From assembly GCA_016926455.1 (NCBI GenBank), contig JAFGOO010000098.1, forward strand, positions 1-21,742: DNA of 21,742 nucleotides. Direction: 5' to 3'. The notes beneath the pieces are model-generated. The model saw only the letters and a list, made by a program, of their open reading frames with translations, had not been told where the DNA came from and did no database searches. The translations under genes and the position numbers were made by a program. This stretch comes from Methanosarcinaceae archaeon. Lineage in GTDB: Archaea; Halobacteriota; Methanosarcinia; Methanosarcinales; Methanosarcinaceae. Numbering within the stretch: position 1 is the stretch's first letter; each line of letters opens with the position of its first letter. Below are positions 15,199 to 21,742 of this stretch, one piece after another.

Positions 15199-17688
15199 AT
15201 GGAAGACGATACAAATTCAGACCCAAAAGGCACAGCACCAGATGAGCCGATAGATATCCAGCCCACTGAAACCGGGGAAAAGATAGTACCTGTGTTGATC
15301 GAGGACGAGATGAAGAACTCGTATATCGATTATGCCATGAGCGTGATCATCGGACGTGCGCTTCCTGATGCAAGAGACGGCTTGAAACCCGTACATCGTC
15401 GTATCCTGTATTCTATGAAGGAAGCAGGTATCACCTTTGATAAACCGTACAAGAAATCCGCGCGTGTGGTGGGAGATGTGCTGGGTAAGTACCATCCTCA
15501 CGGTGACACGGCAGTGTACGATTCACTTGTCCGGATGGTTCAGGTTTTCTCACTGCGGTATCCACTTATAGACGGACAGGGCAACTTTGGCTCTATAGAC
15601 GGTGATTCTGCAGCTGCAATGCGGTATACCGAGGTACGTATGGACCGGATATCGGACGAGATGCTGCTGGATATTGACAAGGAGACTGTTTCATTCAGCC
15701 CGAACTATGACGGCTCCATGGAAGAACCGACTGTTCTACCTGCAAAACTTCCAAACCTTCTGATCAATGGTTCTACAGGAATCGCGGTGGGTATGGCAAC
15801 CAACATGGCACCTCATAATCTTGGAGAAGTGATTGAAGGCACAATTATGATGATTGACAAACCGGAAGTGTCGATCAATGAACTAAGGACTGTCATCTTG
15901 GGTCCTGACTTTCCGACAGGTGCAACGATTCTTGGTACCGACGGCATCAAAGATGCTCATGAGACCGGACGCGGACGTATCATTCTGAGGGCTATTGCTA
16001 ATATCGAGGATATGAAGAAGGACAGGTACAGGATTGTAGTCACAGAACTTCCTTACCAGGTCAATAAATCCAAACTCATTGAGAATATCGCACTGCTGGT
16101 CCGTGAAAAAAAGATCACTGGAGTCTCTGACCTTCGCGATGAATCCGACCGTGATGGAATCCGTATAGTTATCGAACTCTCGCGTAGTGCAAATCCCAAT
16201 GTTATACTGAACCAGCTATACAAGCACACCCAGATGCAGACCACGTTTGGGGTTATCAATCTTGCACTGGTTGACAATGTACCGAGGGAATTGAACCTCC
16301 GCGAGATTCTGCAGATATATTTGCAGCACAGGATTGATGTCATCCAGAAACGTAGCCAGTTTGAACTGAACAAGGCTAAGGAAAGGGCACACATCCTGGA
16401 AGGTCTAAAGGTCGCACTTGATCATATTGACGAGGTGATTGCACTTATTCGGGGTTCGAGGACAGTGGACGAGGCAAAAGCTGGACTTGTCGAGAATTTC
16501 GACCTGGATGAGATACAGGCAAAGGCAATTCTTGATATGCGCCTGCAGCGCCTGACCGGACTTGAGCGGGAGAAAGTCGATAACGAATACAATGAACTTA
16601 TCAGGCGCATCGCTGAGCTAAACGAGATACTTGCAAGTGATGCTAAAAAATACGGGATTATCAGGGAAGAATTGCTCGATCTCAAAGAGCGGTATGCAGA
16701 CGCACGGCGTACATCGATACAGAGGACGCATGCCGAACTTGAGGATGAGGACCTTATCCCCGAGGAAGATGTTTTGGTGACCATCACGAACAGTGGATAT
16801 GTCAAGCGGCTACCGGTGGATACCTATACCCAGCAACACCGCGGGGGTAAGGGTATTATTGGCATGGACACGAAAGATGAAGATTTCGTGGAAGATATAT
16901 TTATTGCGTCTACACACGATTATCTCCTCTTTTTCACAAACAACGGCAGGGTTCACTGGCGAAAGGTCTATGAGATACCCGCTGGAAGCAGGCAATCCCG
17001 GGGAAAGGCGATAGTGAACCTGCTTGAACTTTCAGAGGGTGAATCGATAACTGCAATGATTCCTGTGAGTGAGTTTGCTGACGACAGGTACCTGTTGATG
17101 GGAACAAGATCAGGTACTGTGAAAAAGACCCCGCTCTCAAGCTTCAGCAACCCGAGGAAGACCGGTATTATCGCAATTACCCTTCTAGATGATGACAAAC
17201 TGGTAAATGTAGTCCTGACAGATGGTACCATGGACGTGGTGATGGTCTCTAAGCATGGAAAAGCCATCCGTTTTGCAGAGACCGATGTGCGTTCCATGGG
17301 CAGGAATGCAAGTGGTGTACGGGGCATGAGACTGGAATCCGGCGACGAGGTGGTGAGCGTTGATATCGTGGATGAGAATGCAACACTCCTTTCCATCACT
17401 GAGAACGGGTTTGGGAAACGTACTGAATTTAATGAATACCGTGCTATGCACAGGGGTGGACAAGGTGTGATAACGATAATCACAAGTCTGCGGAACGGTC
17501 CCGTGGTAAATGTCAAGGCTGTAATGGATGGAGATGAGATTATGCTGACCAGTTCAGAGGGTATTATCATACGGATACCTGTAAAGGATATCCGGGTGCA
17601 GGGCAGGAACACACAGGGTGTCAAGATCATGAATGTGCGAAAAGGCGACAAGGTCGTGGGTGTCGCAAGGATCAAGGCTGAAGAGTGA
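15199..17688 (+). CDS. gyrA: DNA gyrase subunit A
   Basis: The 829-residue breakage-reunion subunit. After a Glu/Asp/Pro-rich N-terminus of about 25 residues come the core motifs SYIDYAMSVIIGRALPDARDG (about 41-61), GKYHPHGDTAVYDSLVRM (96-113) and AAMRYTEVRM with the DNA-linking Y143. The position equivalent to E. coli S83 in the quinolone region is T104, and the D87 equivalent is D108. The coiled coil and tower follow. The C-terminal beta-pinwheel carries a GyrA box (QHRGGKG) at about 545, the feature that distinguishes gyrase from topoisomerase IV, and repeats such as HRGGQG near 755. The ribosome-binding site GAGGTGA at 15186-15192 overlaps the gyrB stop; the ATG is at 15199. Confidence 0.97.
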   Translation: MEDDTNSDPKGTAPDEPIDIQPTETGEKIVPVLIEDEMKNSYIDYAMSVIIGRALPDARDGLKPVHRRILYSMKEAGITFDKPYKKSARVVGDVLGKYHPHGDTAVYDSLVRMVQVFSLRYPLIDGQGNFGSIDGDSAAAMRYTEVRMDRISDEMLLDIDKETVSFSPNYDGSMEEPTVLPAKLPNLLINGSTGIAVGMATNMAPHNLGEVIEGTIMMIDKPEVSINELRTVILGPDFPTGATILGTDGIKDAHETGRGRIILRAIANIEDMKKDRYRIVVTELPYQVNKSKLIENIALLVREKKITGVSDLRDESDRDGIRIVIELSRSANPNVILNQLYKHTQMQTTFGVINLALVDNVPRELNLREILQIYLQHRIDVIQKRSQFELNKAKERAHILEGLKVALDHIDEVIALIRGSRTVDEAKAGLVENFDLDEIQAKAILDMRLQRLTGLEREKVDNEYNELIRRIAELNEILASDAKKYGIIREELLDLKERYADARRTSIQRTHAELEDEDLIPEEDVLVTITNSGYVKRLPVDTYTQQHRGGKGIIGMDTKDEDFVEDIFIASTHDYLLFFTNNGRVHWRKVYEIPAGSRQSRGKAIVNLLELSEGESITAMIPVSEFADDRYLLMGTRSGTVKKTPLSSFSNPRKTGIIAITLLDDDKLVNVVLTDGTMDVVMVSKHGKAIRFAETDVRSMGRNASGVRGMRLESGDEVVSVDIVDENATLLSITENGFGKRTEFNEYRAMHRGGQGVITIITSLRNGPVVNVKAVMDGDEIMLTSSEGIIIRIPVKDIRVQGRNTQGVKIMNVRKGDKVVGVARIKAEE

Positions 17689-17767
17689 CGGTAGAAGTAA
17701 ATGCTTTTAAGCTTTGACCTGTATTTAGTAGATTAAGCACCTTAATTATAATAAAAGGATGATCACA

Positions 17768-18664
17768 ATGGAACTTGAAAAATTGCGACATGGTACTGAT
17801 TTGATTAAACGTGGTTTTGCCAAGATGCAGAAGGGCGGTGTTATAATGGATGTGACAAACCCCGAGCAGGCAAAGATCGCCGAGGAGGCTGGAGCGGTTG
17901 CAGTGATGGCACTGCAGGCAGTACCTGCCGATATCAGAAAAGCCGGCGGAGTTGCACGCATGGCTGACCCTAAGATCATAGCTGCTATCATTGAGACCGT
18001 TACAATTCCTGTAATGGCAAAGGCACGTATCGGTCATTTTGTGGAGGCTGAGATTCTGCAGGCACTTGGTGTTGACATGGTTGACGAGTCCGAAGTGCTT
18101 ACGCCTGCTGACAATCTCTATCATATTGACAAGATTGATTTCACAGTGCCGTTTGTCTGCGGAGCACGGAACCTTGGAGAGGCTCTTCGGAGGATAAATG
18201 AAGGTGCGTCCATGATACGCACAAAAGGCGAGGCTGGCACCGGCGATGTTAGCGAGGCTGTGCGTCACATGAAGCAAATCATGGGTGAGATCCGGGAGCT
18301 TTCAGGCAAGACAAAGGAAGAACTGATAATGGTCGCCCGCAATATAGAGGCTCCCATCGAGCTTGTGCTGGAGACCGCTAAAATGCAGCGCCTTCCTGTT
18401 GTGAACTTTGCGGCGGGCGGGGTTGCAACACCTGCGGATGCTGCGCTTATGATGCGTCTTGGCGCTGATGGTGTGTTCGTTGGTTCAGGCATCTTCAAGG
18501 CAGAGAATCCTGATAGAATGGCTGTTGCTATTGTCGAGGCTGTGAACAATTTCGATAAACCCGACGTACTTGCCGAGATATCAAAGGGTATTGGGGCTGG
18601 TATGAAAGGTATCAGTATCGATACAATCCCTAAGGAAGCCACCCTACAGACACGCGGATGGTAA
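17768..18664 (+). CDS. pdxS: Pyridoxal 5'-phosphate synthase subunit PdxS
   Basis: The 298-residue synthase subunit of the DXP-independent vitamin B6 pathway. It joins ribose 5-phosphate, glyceraldehyde 3-phosphate and ammonia from PdxT to form PLP. Key residues are visible: D28 in GGVIMDV, the Schiff-base lysine K85 in VMAKARIGHFVEAE, and the second lysine K153 in SMIRTKGEAGTGD. The phosphate-binding GGVATPADAALMMRLGADGVFVGSGIF lies near 237-263. I chose ATG 17768, which has AAAGGATGA just upstream and gives the usual MELEKLRHGT start. ATG 17759 would put the ribosome-binding site next to the start. pdxT follows 38 bases later. Confidence 0.96.
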   Translation: MELEKLRHGTDLIKRGFAKMQKGGVIMDVTNPEQAKIAEEAGAVAVMALQAVPADIRKAGGVARMADPKIIAAIIETVTIPVMAKARIGHFVEAEILQALGVDMVDESEVLTPADNLYHIDKIDFTVPFVCGARNLGEALRRINEGASMIRTKGEAGTGDVSEAVRHMKQIMGEIRELSGKTKEELIMVARNIEAPIELVLETAKMQRLPVVNFAAGGVATPADAALMMRLGADGVFVGSGIFKAENPDRMAVAIVEAVNNFDKPDVLAEISKGIGAGMKGISIDTIPKEATLQTRGW

Positions 18665-18674
18665 TCCCCACACG

Positions 18675-18687
18675 TTTTTTATTTTTT
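18675..18687 (+). terminator. T-rich tract between pdxS and pdxT
   Basis: T6-A-T6 directly after the pdxS stop is a plausible archaeal terminator. It would lower pdxT relative to pdxS, or it may form part of a separate pdxT promoter. No strong ribosome-binding site precedes the pdxT ATG at 18703. Confidence 0.35.
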
Positions 18688-18702
18688 GTTAACGGTTTAA
18701 TA

Positions 18703-19368
18703 ATGCGTATCGGTGTTATTGCGATCCAAGGGAATGTTTCTGAACATGTTGATGCTCTTACACGTGCACTGGCTGAGCGTGGGGAATATGCCGATATAGT
18801 GACGATCAAACACAGCGGCATTGTTCCCACATGCGATGCCGTGGTTCTTCCCGGTGGCGAGAGCACGACCCTTGGCAGGCTGATGGTACGTGAGGGGATA
18901 GCAGATGAGATCAAGGAAGCTGCAGGGCGCAGTGTCCCGATACTGGGTACTTGTGCAGGTCTGATACTCCTGGCAAGGGAAGGGGACATGCAGGTTAAGA
19001 AAACGCAACAACACCTGCTATCGCTCATGGATACAAAGGTTAACAGGAACGCATTCGGAAGGCAACGGGAATCCTTCGAGGCTCAGCTTGAGGTGAAGGT
19101 TCTTGATTCCTCTTACAATGCCGTTTTTATACGTGCGCCTGCCATCGTAGAATGGGGAGACGATGTGCGTGTACTTGCACGGATTGGTGACTTTGTGGTG
19201 GCTGCTGAGCAGGGTAATGTGCTCGCACTGGCGTTTCATCCTGAACTTACTGATGATATGCGGTTGCACCAATATTTCTTGGACAGGGTTTTCGGGCGGC
19301 AGGGCGCGTCCTGTCAAGATTATTTACGACTACCGGGTTGCAGGGGTAATTCTTTAGACATGGGATGA
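18703..19368 (+). CDS. pdxT: Pyridoxal 5'-phosphate synthase glutaminase subunit PdxT, with altered C-terminus
   Basis: A 221-residue class I glutamine amidotransferase that supplies ammonia to PdxS. It shows RIGVIAIQGNVSEH at the start, LPGGESTTLGRL at about 49-60, the nucleophile C84 in GTCAGLILLA, and the His-Glu pair H179/E181 in FHPELTDD. Family members usually end shortly after RLHxYFL (about residue 194). Here about 25 extra residues follow, and the last codons with the TGA stop (19366-19368) lie in the left end of an IS relic. The catalytic domain is complete, so activity is probably kept. The frame is open upstream to 18658, but that part overlaps the pdxS stop; the ATG at 18703 gives the normal family start. 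Confidence 0.94.
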   Translation: MRIGVIAIQGNVSEHVDALTRALAERGEYADIVTIKHSGIVPTCDAVVLPGGESTTLGRLMVREGIADEIKEAAGRSVPILGTCAGLILLAREGDMQVKKTQQHLLSLMDTKVNRNAFGRQRESFEAQLEVKVLDSSYNAVFIRAPAIVEWGDDVRVLARIGDFVVAAEQGNVLALAFHPELTDDMRLHQYFLDRVFGRQGASCQDYLRLPGCRGNSLDMG

Positions 19369-19419
19369 ATCATAACTCGCCTTTTAGTTAATCAAAAACA
19401 TCATATATATGTCATAAAT

Positions 19420-19778
19420 ATGGTTTATGAAGAACTAAAAGGCATCCAGAACAAAAAAAGTATTTTAGATCATTCCGATACTCTTTGAACAGTTGGTCTT
19501 TCTATCAGCTACAAAAAATGATAGAATATAAGTCTAAGTTGCCTGGAGTACCTATCGCTTATATCGATCCTACATACACTTTTCAAAAATGCAGTATGTG
19601 CGTTCATATAGGAAACATGAATGGTAAAAACTTTGAGTGTCCTGATTGCGGACACGTTGAACATGCAGACGTTAATGCAGCTTTTAATATTGCATTATCT
19701 ACAAACATAGTTCAATTCAGTACAGAAAGTGATGTGCTGAAAGGGAATATTGATGTCCCTAAAGTGGCAATGGTTTGA
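19420..19778 (+). pseudogene. Truncated, frameshifted tnpB
   Basis: The first segment (ATG 19420) reads MVYEELKGIQNK and includes the RuvC-II glutamate context (EELKG), but it stops at TGA 19486-19488. A shifted frame continues with FRYSLNSWSFYQLQKMIEYK, the zinc ribbon (CSMC and CPDC) and the RuvC-III motif HADVNAAFNIA, and ends at TGA 19776-19778. The N-terminal part with the first RuvC aspartate is gone and the frame is broken, so no active nuclease is made. It differs in tail and zinc-ribbon sequence from the TnpB fragment at 1-174. Confidence 0.85.
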
Positions 19779-19819
19779 AAGCAGCTAACCATAGAACCCC
19801 ACGAAATTTAGTCGTGGGA
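19779..19819 (+). ncRNA. Candidate omega-RNA 3' scaffold of the TnpB relic
   Basis: The bases from the tnpB stop to the right-end hairpin (aagcagctaacc...cccacga...tcgtggga) are nearly identical to 12975-13016 in the other copy. In IS200/IS605 elements the omega-RNA covers the tnpB 3' end and right end, and the guide is the flanking DNA just beyond. Whether this decayed copy is still transcribed is unknown. Confidence 0.35.
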
Positions 19820-20791
19820 ATATGTCAGTGATGCTCCAACGGATGTGTTGATCAGTCCTGCGAGTACCATTAGCTTCTCAGCATACGATTCTATCAATTT
19901 CCGGTGCGCGATTTTCGAAAGCCATGAGTTCGGTATCTTCTGTTCACCATAGAAGGCACCTGCAAGCTGTCCGTACACTGCACCTGTGGTATCGGCATCA
20001 TCCCCAAGGTTAACTGCCAAAAGGCATCCATCCTTGAAGCAGGTGCTTTTGTTAAAAGCCCAGAGTGCTGCTTCCAGTGATCTGATTACATATCCTGTTC
20101 CTTGTATCCCAGGCGGCTCTTTTTTCTTGAAAGAGCCGGCAGCAATCTCGTCGATTTCAGGGCAGAGGGGGTGTTTCTCCCAGTGCTCCGCCACAGGAGA
20201 GTAGTGTTCTGAAATCAGTTCTTCTTTTGTGGCTCCCTGTACAGCCCCTACTATGAGAGCGCCCATATACCTGCATGCATCCACAGCAAGCTTGGATCCG
20301 TGTGTGGTCCTTGAACTTTCCCCTGCTTTCTCGATTGCCATGACAGGATCAAAGACAAAGGCGAGGGGCACTGGTGCTACCCTCATGAGCGAGCCGTTTG
20401 TTGCGGTCCACGGCGCTGTTGCTGTGCTGATAGGGTCATGTTTATCCTCAAAACGATGGAGACTGCCATGGGTGGTAACCCCGATTCCAAAGGGTTTACC
20501 TGTGCTGCTTAAGTGCCCTTCCTTGTGCCACCTAAGGTACCGCTCAAGCTGGTCAAGCGGATAGAATCCTTTTTTTTTGATAAGGCTTTCCGCAAGGCAC
20601 AGAGCCATTGTTGTGTCATCTGTCCACTGCCCTGGCTCCAGACCAAAGACGCCCCCCCCAATCATCTCCTCAACAGGCTCAAAGGTGCCTGGAGGCCTGC
20701 CTTCAAGAGGGGCACCAAGTGCGTCCCCAACAGCTAGACCCAGCAAGGAGCCACGATAACGTTCTATTGTCTCGATTTGGTGGTTATTCAT
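19808..20791 (-). CDS. ADP-ribosylglycohydrolase family protein (DraG/ARH-like)
   Basis: A 327-residue protein of the ADP-ribosylglycohydrolase family, whose members remove ADP-ribose from proteins or related conjugates using two metal ions. Motifs are GLAVGDALGAPLEG near the N-terminus, GQWTDDTTMALCLAESL (about 56-72, with the first metal-binding acidic triad), NGSLMRVAPVPL in the middle, and NLGDDADTTGAVYGQLAGAFYG near 260 with the second metal site. The start at 20791 is supported by a TATA box 28 bases upstream. The final codons Ser-His-Asp and the TAA stop come from the right-end hairpin of the IS relic, so the native C-terminus has been altered. No nitrogenase or DraT gene is nearby, so a DraG role is not supported. 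Confidence 0.9.
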   Translation of the reverse strand: MNNHQIETIERYRGSLLGLAVGDALGAPLEGRPPGTFEPVEEMIGGGVFGLEPGQWTDDTTMALCLAESLIKKKGFYPLDQLERYLRWHKEGHLSSTGKPFGIGVTTHGSLHRFEDKHDPISTATAPWTATNGSLMRVAPVPLAFVFDPVMAIEKAGESSRTTHGSKLAVDACRYMGALIVGAVQGATKEELISEHYSPVAEHWEKHPLCPEIDEIAAGSFKKKEPPGIQGTGYVIRSLEAALWAFNKSTCFKDGCLLAVNLGDDADTTGAVYGQLAGAFYGEQKIPNSWLSKIAHRKLIESYAEKLMVLAGLINTSVGASLTYSHD

Positions 20792-20813
20792 GTCACAGGA
20801 GTTTCTTTTTATG

Positions 20814-20825
20814 GGATTTAAAACA
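20814..20825 (-). promoter_or_regulatory. TATA box for the ADP-ribosylglycohydrolase gene
   Basis: tgttttaaatcc on the - strand is centred about 28 bases before ATG 20791, consistent with a leaderless transcript. Confidence 0.4.
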
Positions 20826-21011
20826 AGTGAAACTTTGGTGCTTTCAAGAAATTTAGTGTTGGTGGTGTTTTAAAAATGTTTATCTTAATTTCCGTACATC
20901 GCTAAAAATCCTCCCGAACCCACTCATCGAATACGCTCAAGCGCGTGTTTTATGTGATAAGTACTATTTAGGGTATTTATCCGTTTTAAAATATTATGTT
21001 GAAATTAAAAT

Positions 21012-21045
21012 AGGAAATAGGTTTTCTACAGAGCCCTTATTTCCT
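21012..21045. repeat. Inverted repeat upstream of the GTPase gene
   Basis: aggaaatagg (21012-21021) pairs with ccttatttcct (21035-21045) over about 10 bp with one bulged base and a 13-base loop. It ends 20 bases before the GTPase start, so it may be an operator or a leader hairpin. Confidence 0.4.
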
Positions 21046-21065
21046 CATGCAACATAGTATATGGC

Positions 21066-21742
21066 ATGCCAGGTTATAAGAGAATTGCAAAGGATGTAAT
21101 AAATAAATCCGATATCCTTCTTGAGGTCATAGATGCCCGGTTTCCAGACGAAACACGGAATATCGAGGTCGAAAATTATATGGTGCTTTCAAGGAAGCCT
21201 TTCATAATAGTTCTCAACAAATGCGATCTTGTATCAAAGAAAACTCTTGAGAAAAGCAAATCTAGTCTGTTTAAGATTGCTCCTACGGTCTTTGTGTCCA
21301 GTAAGAACAGATCAGGGACAACAATGTTAAGGCACATGATACTTGAAACAGCCAACATAAAAGGGCGCGAAATACTGGTTGGTTCCCTTGGTTATCCCAA
21401 CACAGGCAAATCATCGGTGATCAATGCCGTGACCGGTAGACATAAAGCTAGTACGTCTTCAATATCCGGTCACACAAAAGGAGTGCAGATTATTAATGCA
21501 GGTTCTCGTATCAAGTTCATTGATACGCCGGGGGTGATACCCGTTGATGAGCACGACGAGTATATGCAGGGACTTCTTGCGGTTAAGGATGCAACACATA
21601 TTAAGGACCCCATCGGCTTGTCCCTGAAGATCATAGAGAAAATGTGTGCAGGAAATAAAATTGCGCTGGAATCTTTTTATAATATCACAATAAAAGGGCA
21701 GAATTCCTATGATGTGCTTGATCTCATAGGCAGGCAGAGCAA
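21066..21742 (+). CDS. Circularly permuted GTPase (YlqF/RbgA-related), 3' end outside window
   Basis: From ATG 21066 the frame MPGYKRIAKDVINKSDILLEV stays open to the window edge (225 codons). The GTPase motifs come in permuted order: G4 NKCDL at about 54-58, G5-like SSKNR near 79, then G1 GYPNTGKSS near 110, and G3 DTPG near 157. The opening VIDARFPDETRN matches the YlqF/MMR_HSR1 group. Bacterial relatives act in large-subunit ribosome assembly; a similar role here is inference. The stop is not in the window. No clear ribosome-binding site precedes the ATG. A hairpin lies 20 bases upstream. Confidence 0.88.
   Translation, partial: MPGYKRIAKDVINKSDILLEVIDARFPDETRNIEVENYMVLSRKPFIIVLNKCDLVSKKTLEKSKSSLFKIAPTVFVSSKNRSGTTMLRHMILETANIKGREILVGSLGYPNTGKSSVINAVTGRHKASTSSISGHTKGVQIINAGSRIKFIDTPGVIPVDEHDEYMQGLLAVKDATHIKDPIGLSLKIIEKMCAGNKIALESFYNITIKGQNSYDVLDLIGRQS

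Larger units (their letters stand above)
19358..19819 (+). mobile_element. IS200/IS605-type element relic with truncated tnpB
   Basis: About 462 bases bounded by ends shared with the derivative at 12821-13016: left end acatgggatgaatcat and right end cccacga-aattta-gtcgtggga. No tnpA is present, and tnpB has lost its N-terminal two thirds. The right end carries a 7-bp hairpin (cccacga/tcgtggg, 19798-19817) shortly after the tnpB stop, as expected for the omega-RNA 3' scaffold. The left ends of both copies are preceded by TTA plus one base (TTAG here, TTAT in the other), a possible target motif. The element lies between convergent genes and supplies stop codons to both. Confidence 0.82.

Noticed and set aside
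16968..17675. Long - strand ORF (235 codons) opposite gyrA
   Set aside because: It overlaps the conserved GyrA pinwheel repeats and is low-complexity Ser/Thr/Ile-rich.
18658..18702. Upstream start for pdxT
   Set aside because: It overlaps the pdxS stop and crosses a T-rich tract; family proteins start at MRIGVIAIQG (18703).
19485..19778. Stand-alone 97-residue zinc-ribbon protein
   Set aside because: It is the frameshifted C-terminal part of tnpB inside an IS relic, not an independent gene.
19808..20791. DraG nitrogenase-reactivating enzyme
   Set aside because: The family motifs fit ADP-ribosylglycohydrolases in general, but no nif or draT gene is near, so the specific role is unsupported.
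1..21742. CRISPR array or Cas-type defence cluster
   Set aside because: No regularly spaced direct repeats and no cas genes were seen; the only RNA-guided nuclease remnants are TnpB pieces.

Overview
The window looks like chromosomal DNA from a methanogenic archaeon of the Methanosarcinales (Methanosarcina/Methanolobus/Methanomethylovorans-like); the genus cannot be fixed from sequence alone. Evidence: a complete DNA topoisomerase VI (top6B-top6A) beside a bacterial-type gyrase (gyrB-gyrA), the archaeal pdxS-pdxT pair, the UPF0237/UPF0210 pair, TATA boxes about 27 nt upstream of several start codons (suggesting leaderless transcripts), a tRNA-Leu gene without encoded CCA, and IS200/IS605-type TnpB remnants of the kind common in methanogens.

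Layout. 1-174: C-terminal piece of a TnpB at the window edge. 474-3405: a light/repair cassette on the + strand made of a SOUL-family protein, a class I photolyase (GTG start overlapping the SOUL stop by one base) and a DUF523-DUF1722 protein. 3492-3576 (-): tRNA-Leu(UAA). 3696-4734: an RNase Z-like metallo-beta-lactamase protein and a stand-alone Lrp/AsnC-type RAM domain. 4813-7791: top6B and top6A with no gap between them. 7867-8001: an unlisted 44-residue hydrophobic ORF. 8084-8809 (-): TPR protein. 9176-10828: ACT protein (UPF0237) and UPF0210 protein. 10915-12174 (-): GntP-type permease. 12268-12513 (-): a broken Cdd1-type helix-hairpin-helix gene. 12537-12746 (-): a 69-residue two-helix membrane protein. 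12821-13016: a MITE-like internally deleted IS derivative. 13283-17688: gyrB-gyrA. 17768-19368: pdxS and pdxT. 19358-19819: a second, longer relic of the same IS. 19808-20791 (-): ADP-ribosylglycohydrolase. 21066-end: circularly permuted GTPase, cut by the window edge.

The main functional theme is DNA topology: two type II topoisomerases of different ancestry (IIB Topo VI, IIA gyrase) lie within 13 kb. Around them are vitamin B6 synthesis, photorepair and several conserved genes of unknown function.

The most unusual structural observation concerns the IS relic at 19358-19819. It sits between two convergent genes and both appear to end inside it: the pdxT stop lies in its left end and the ADP-ribosylglycohydrolase stop lies in its right-end hairpin. 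I found no clearly new defence or multi-gene system. The best leads are the DUF523-DUF1722 protein that lacks one expected cluster cysteine beside the photolyase, the paired IS relics with a conserved omega-RNA-like tail, and two small membrane proteins.
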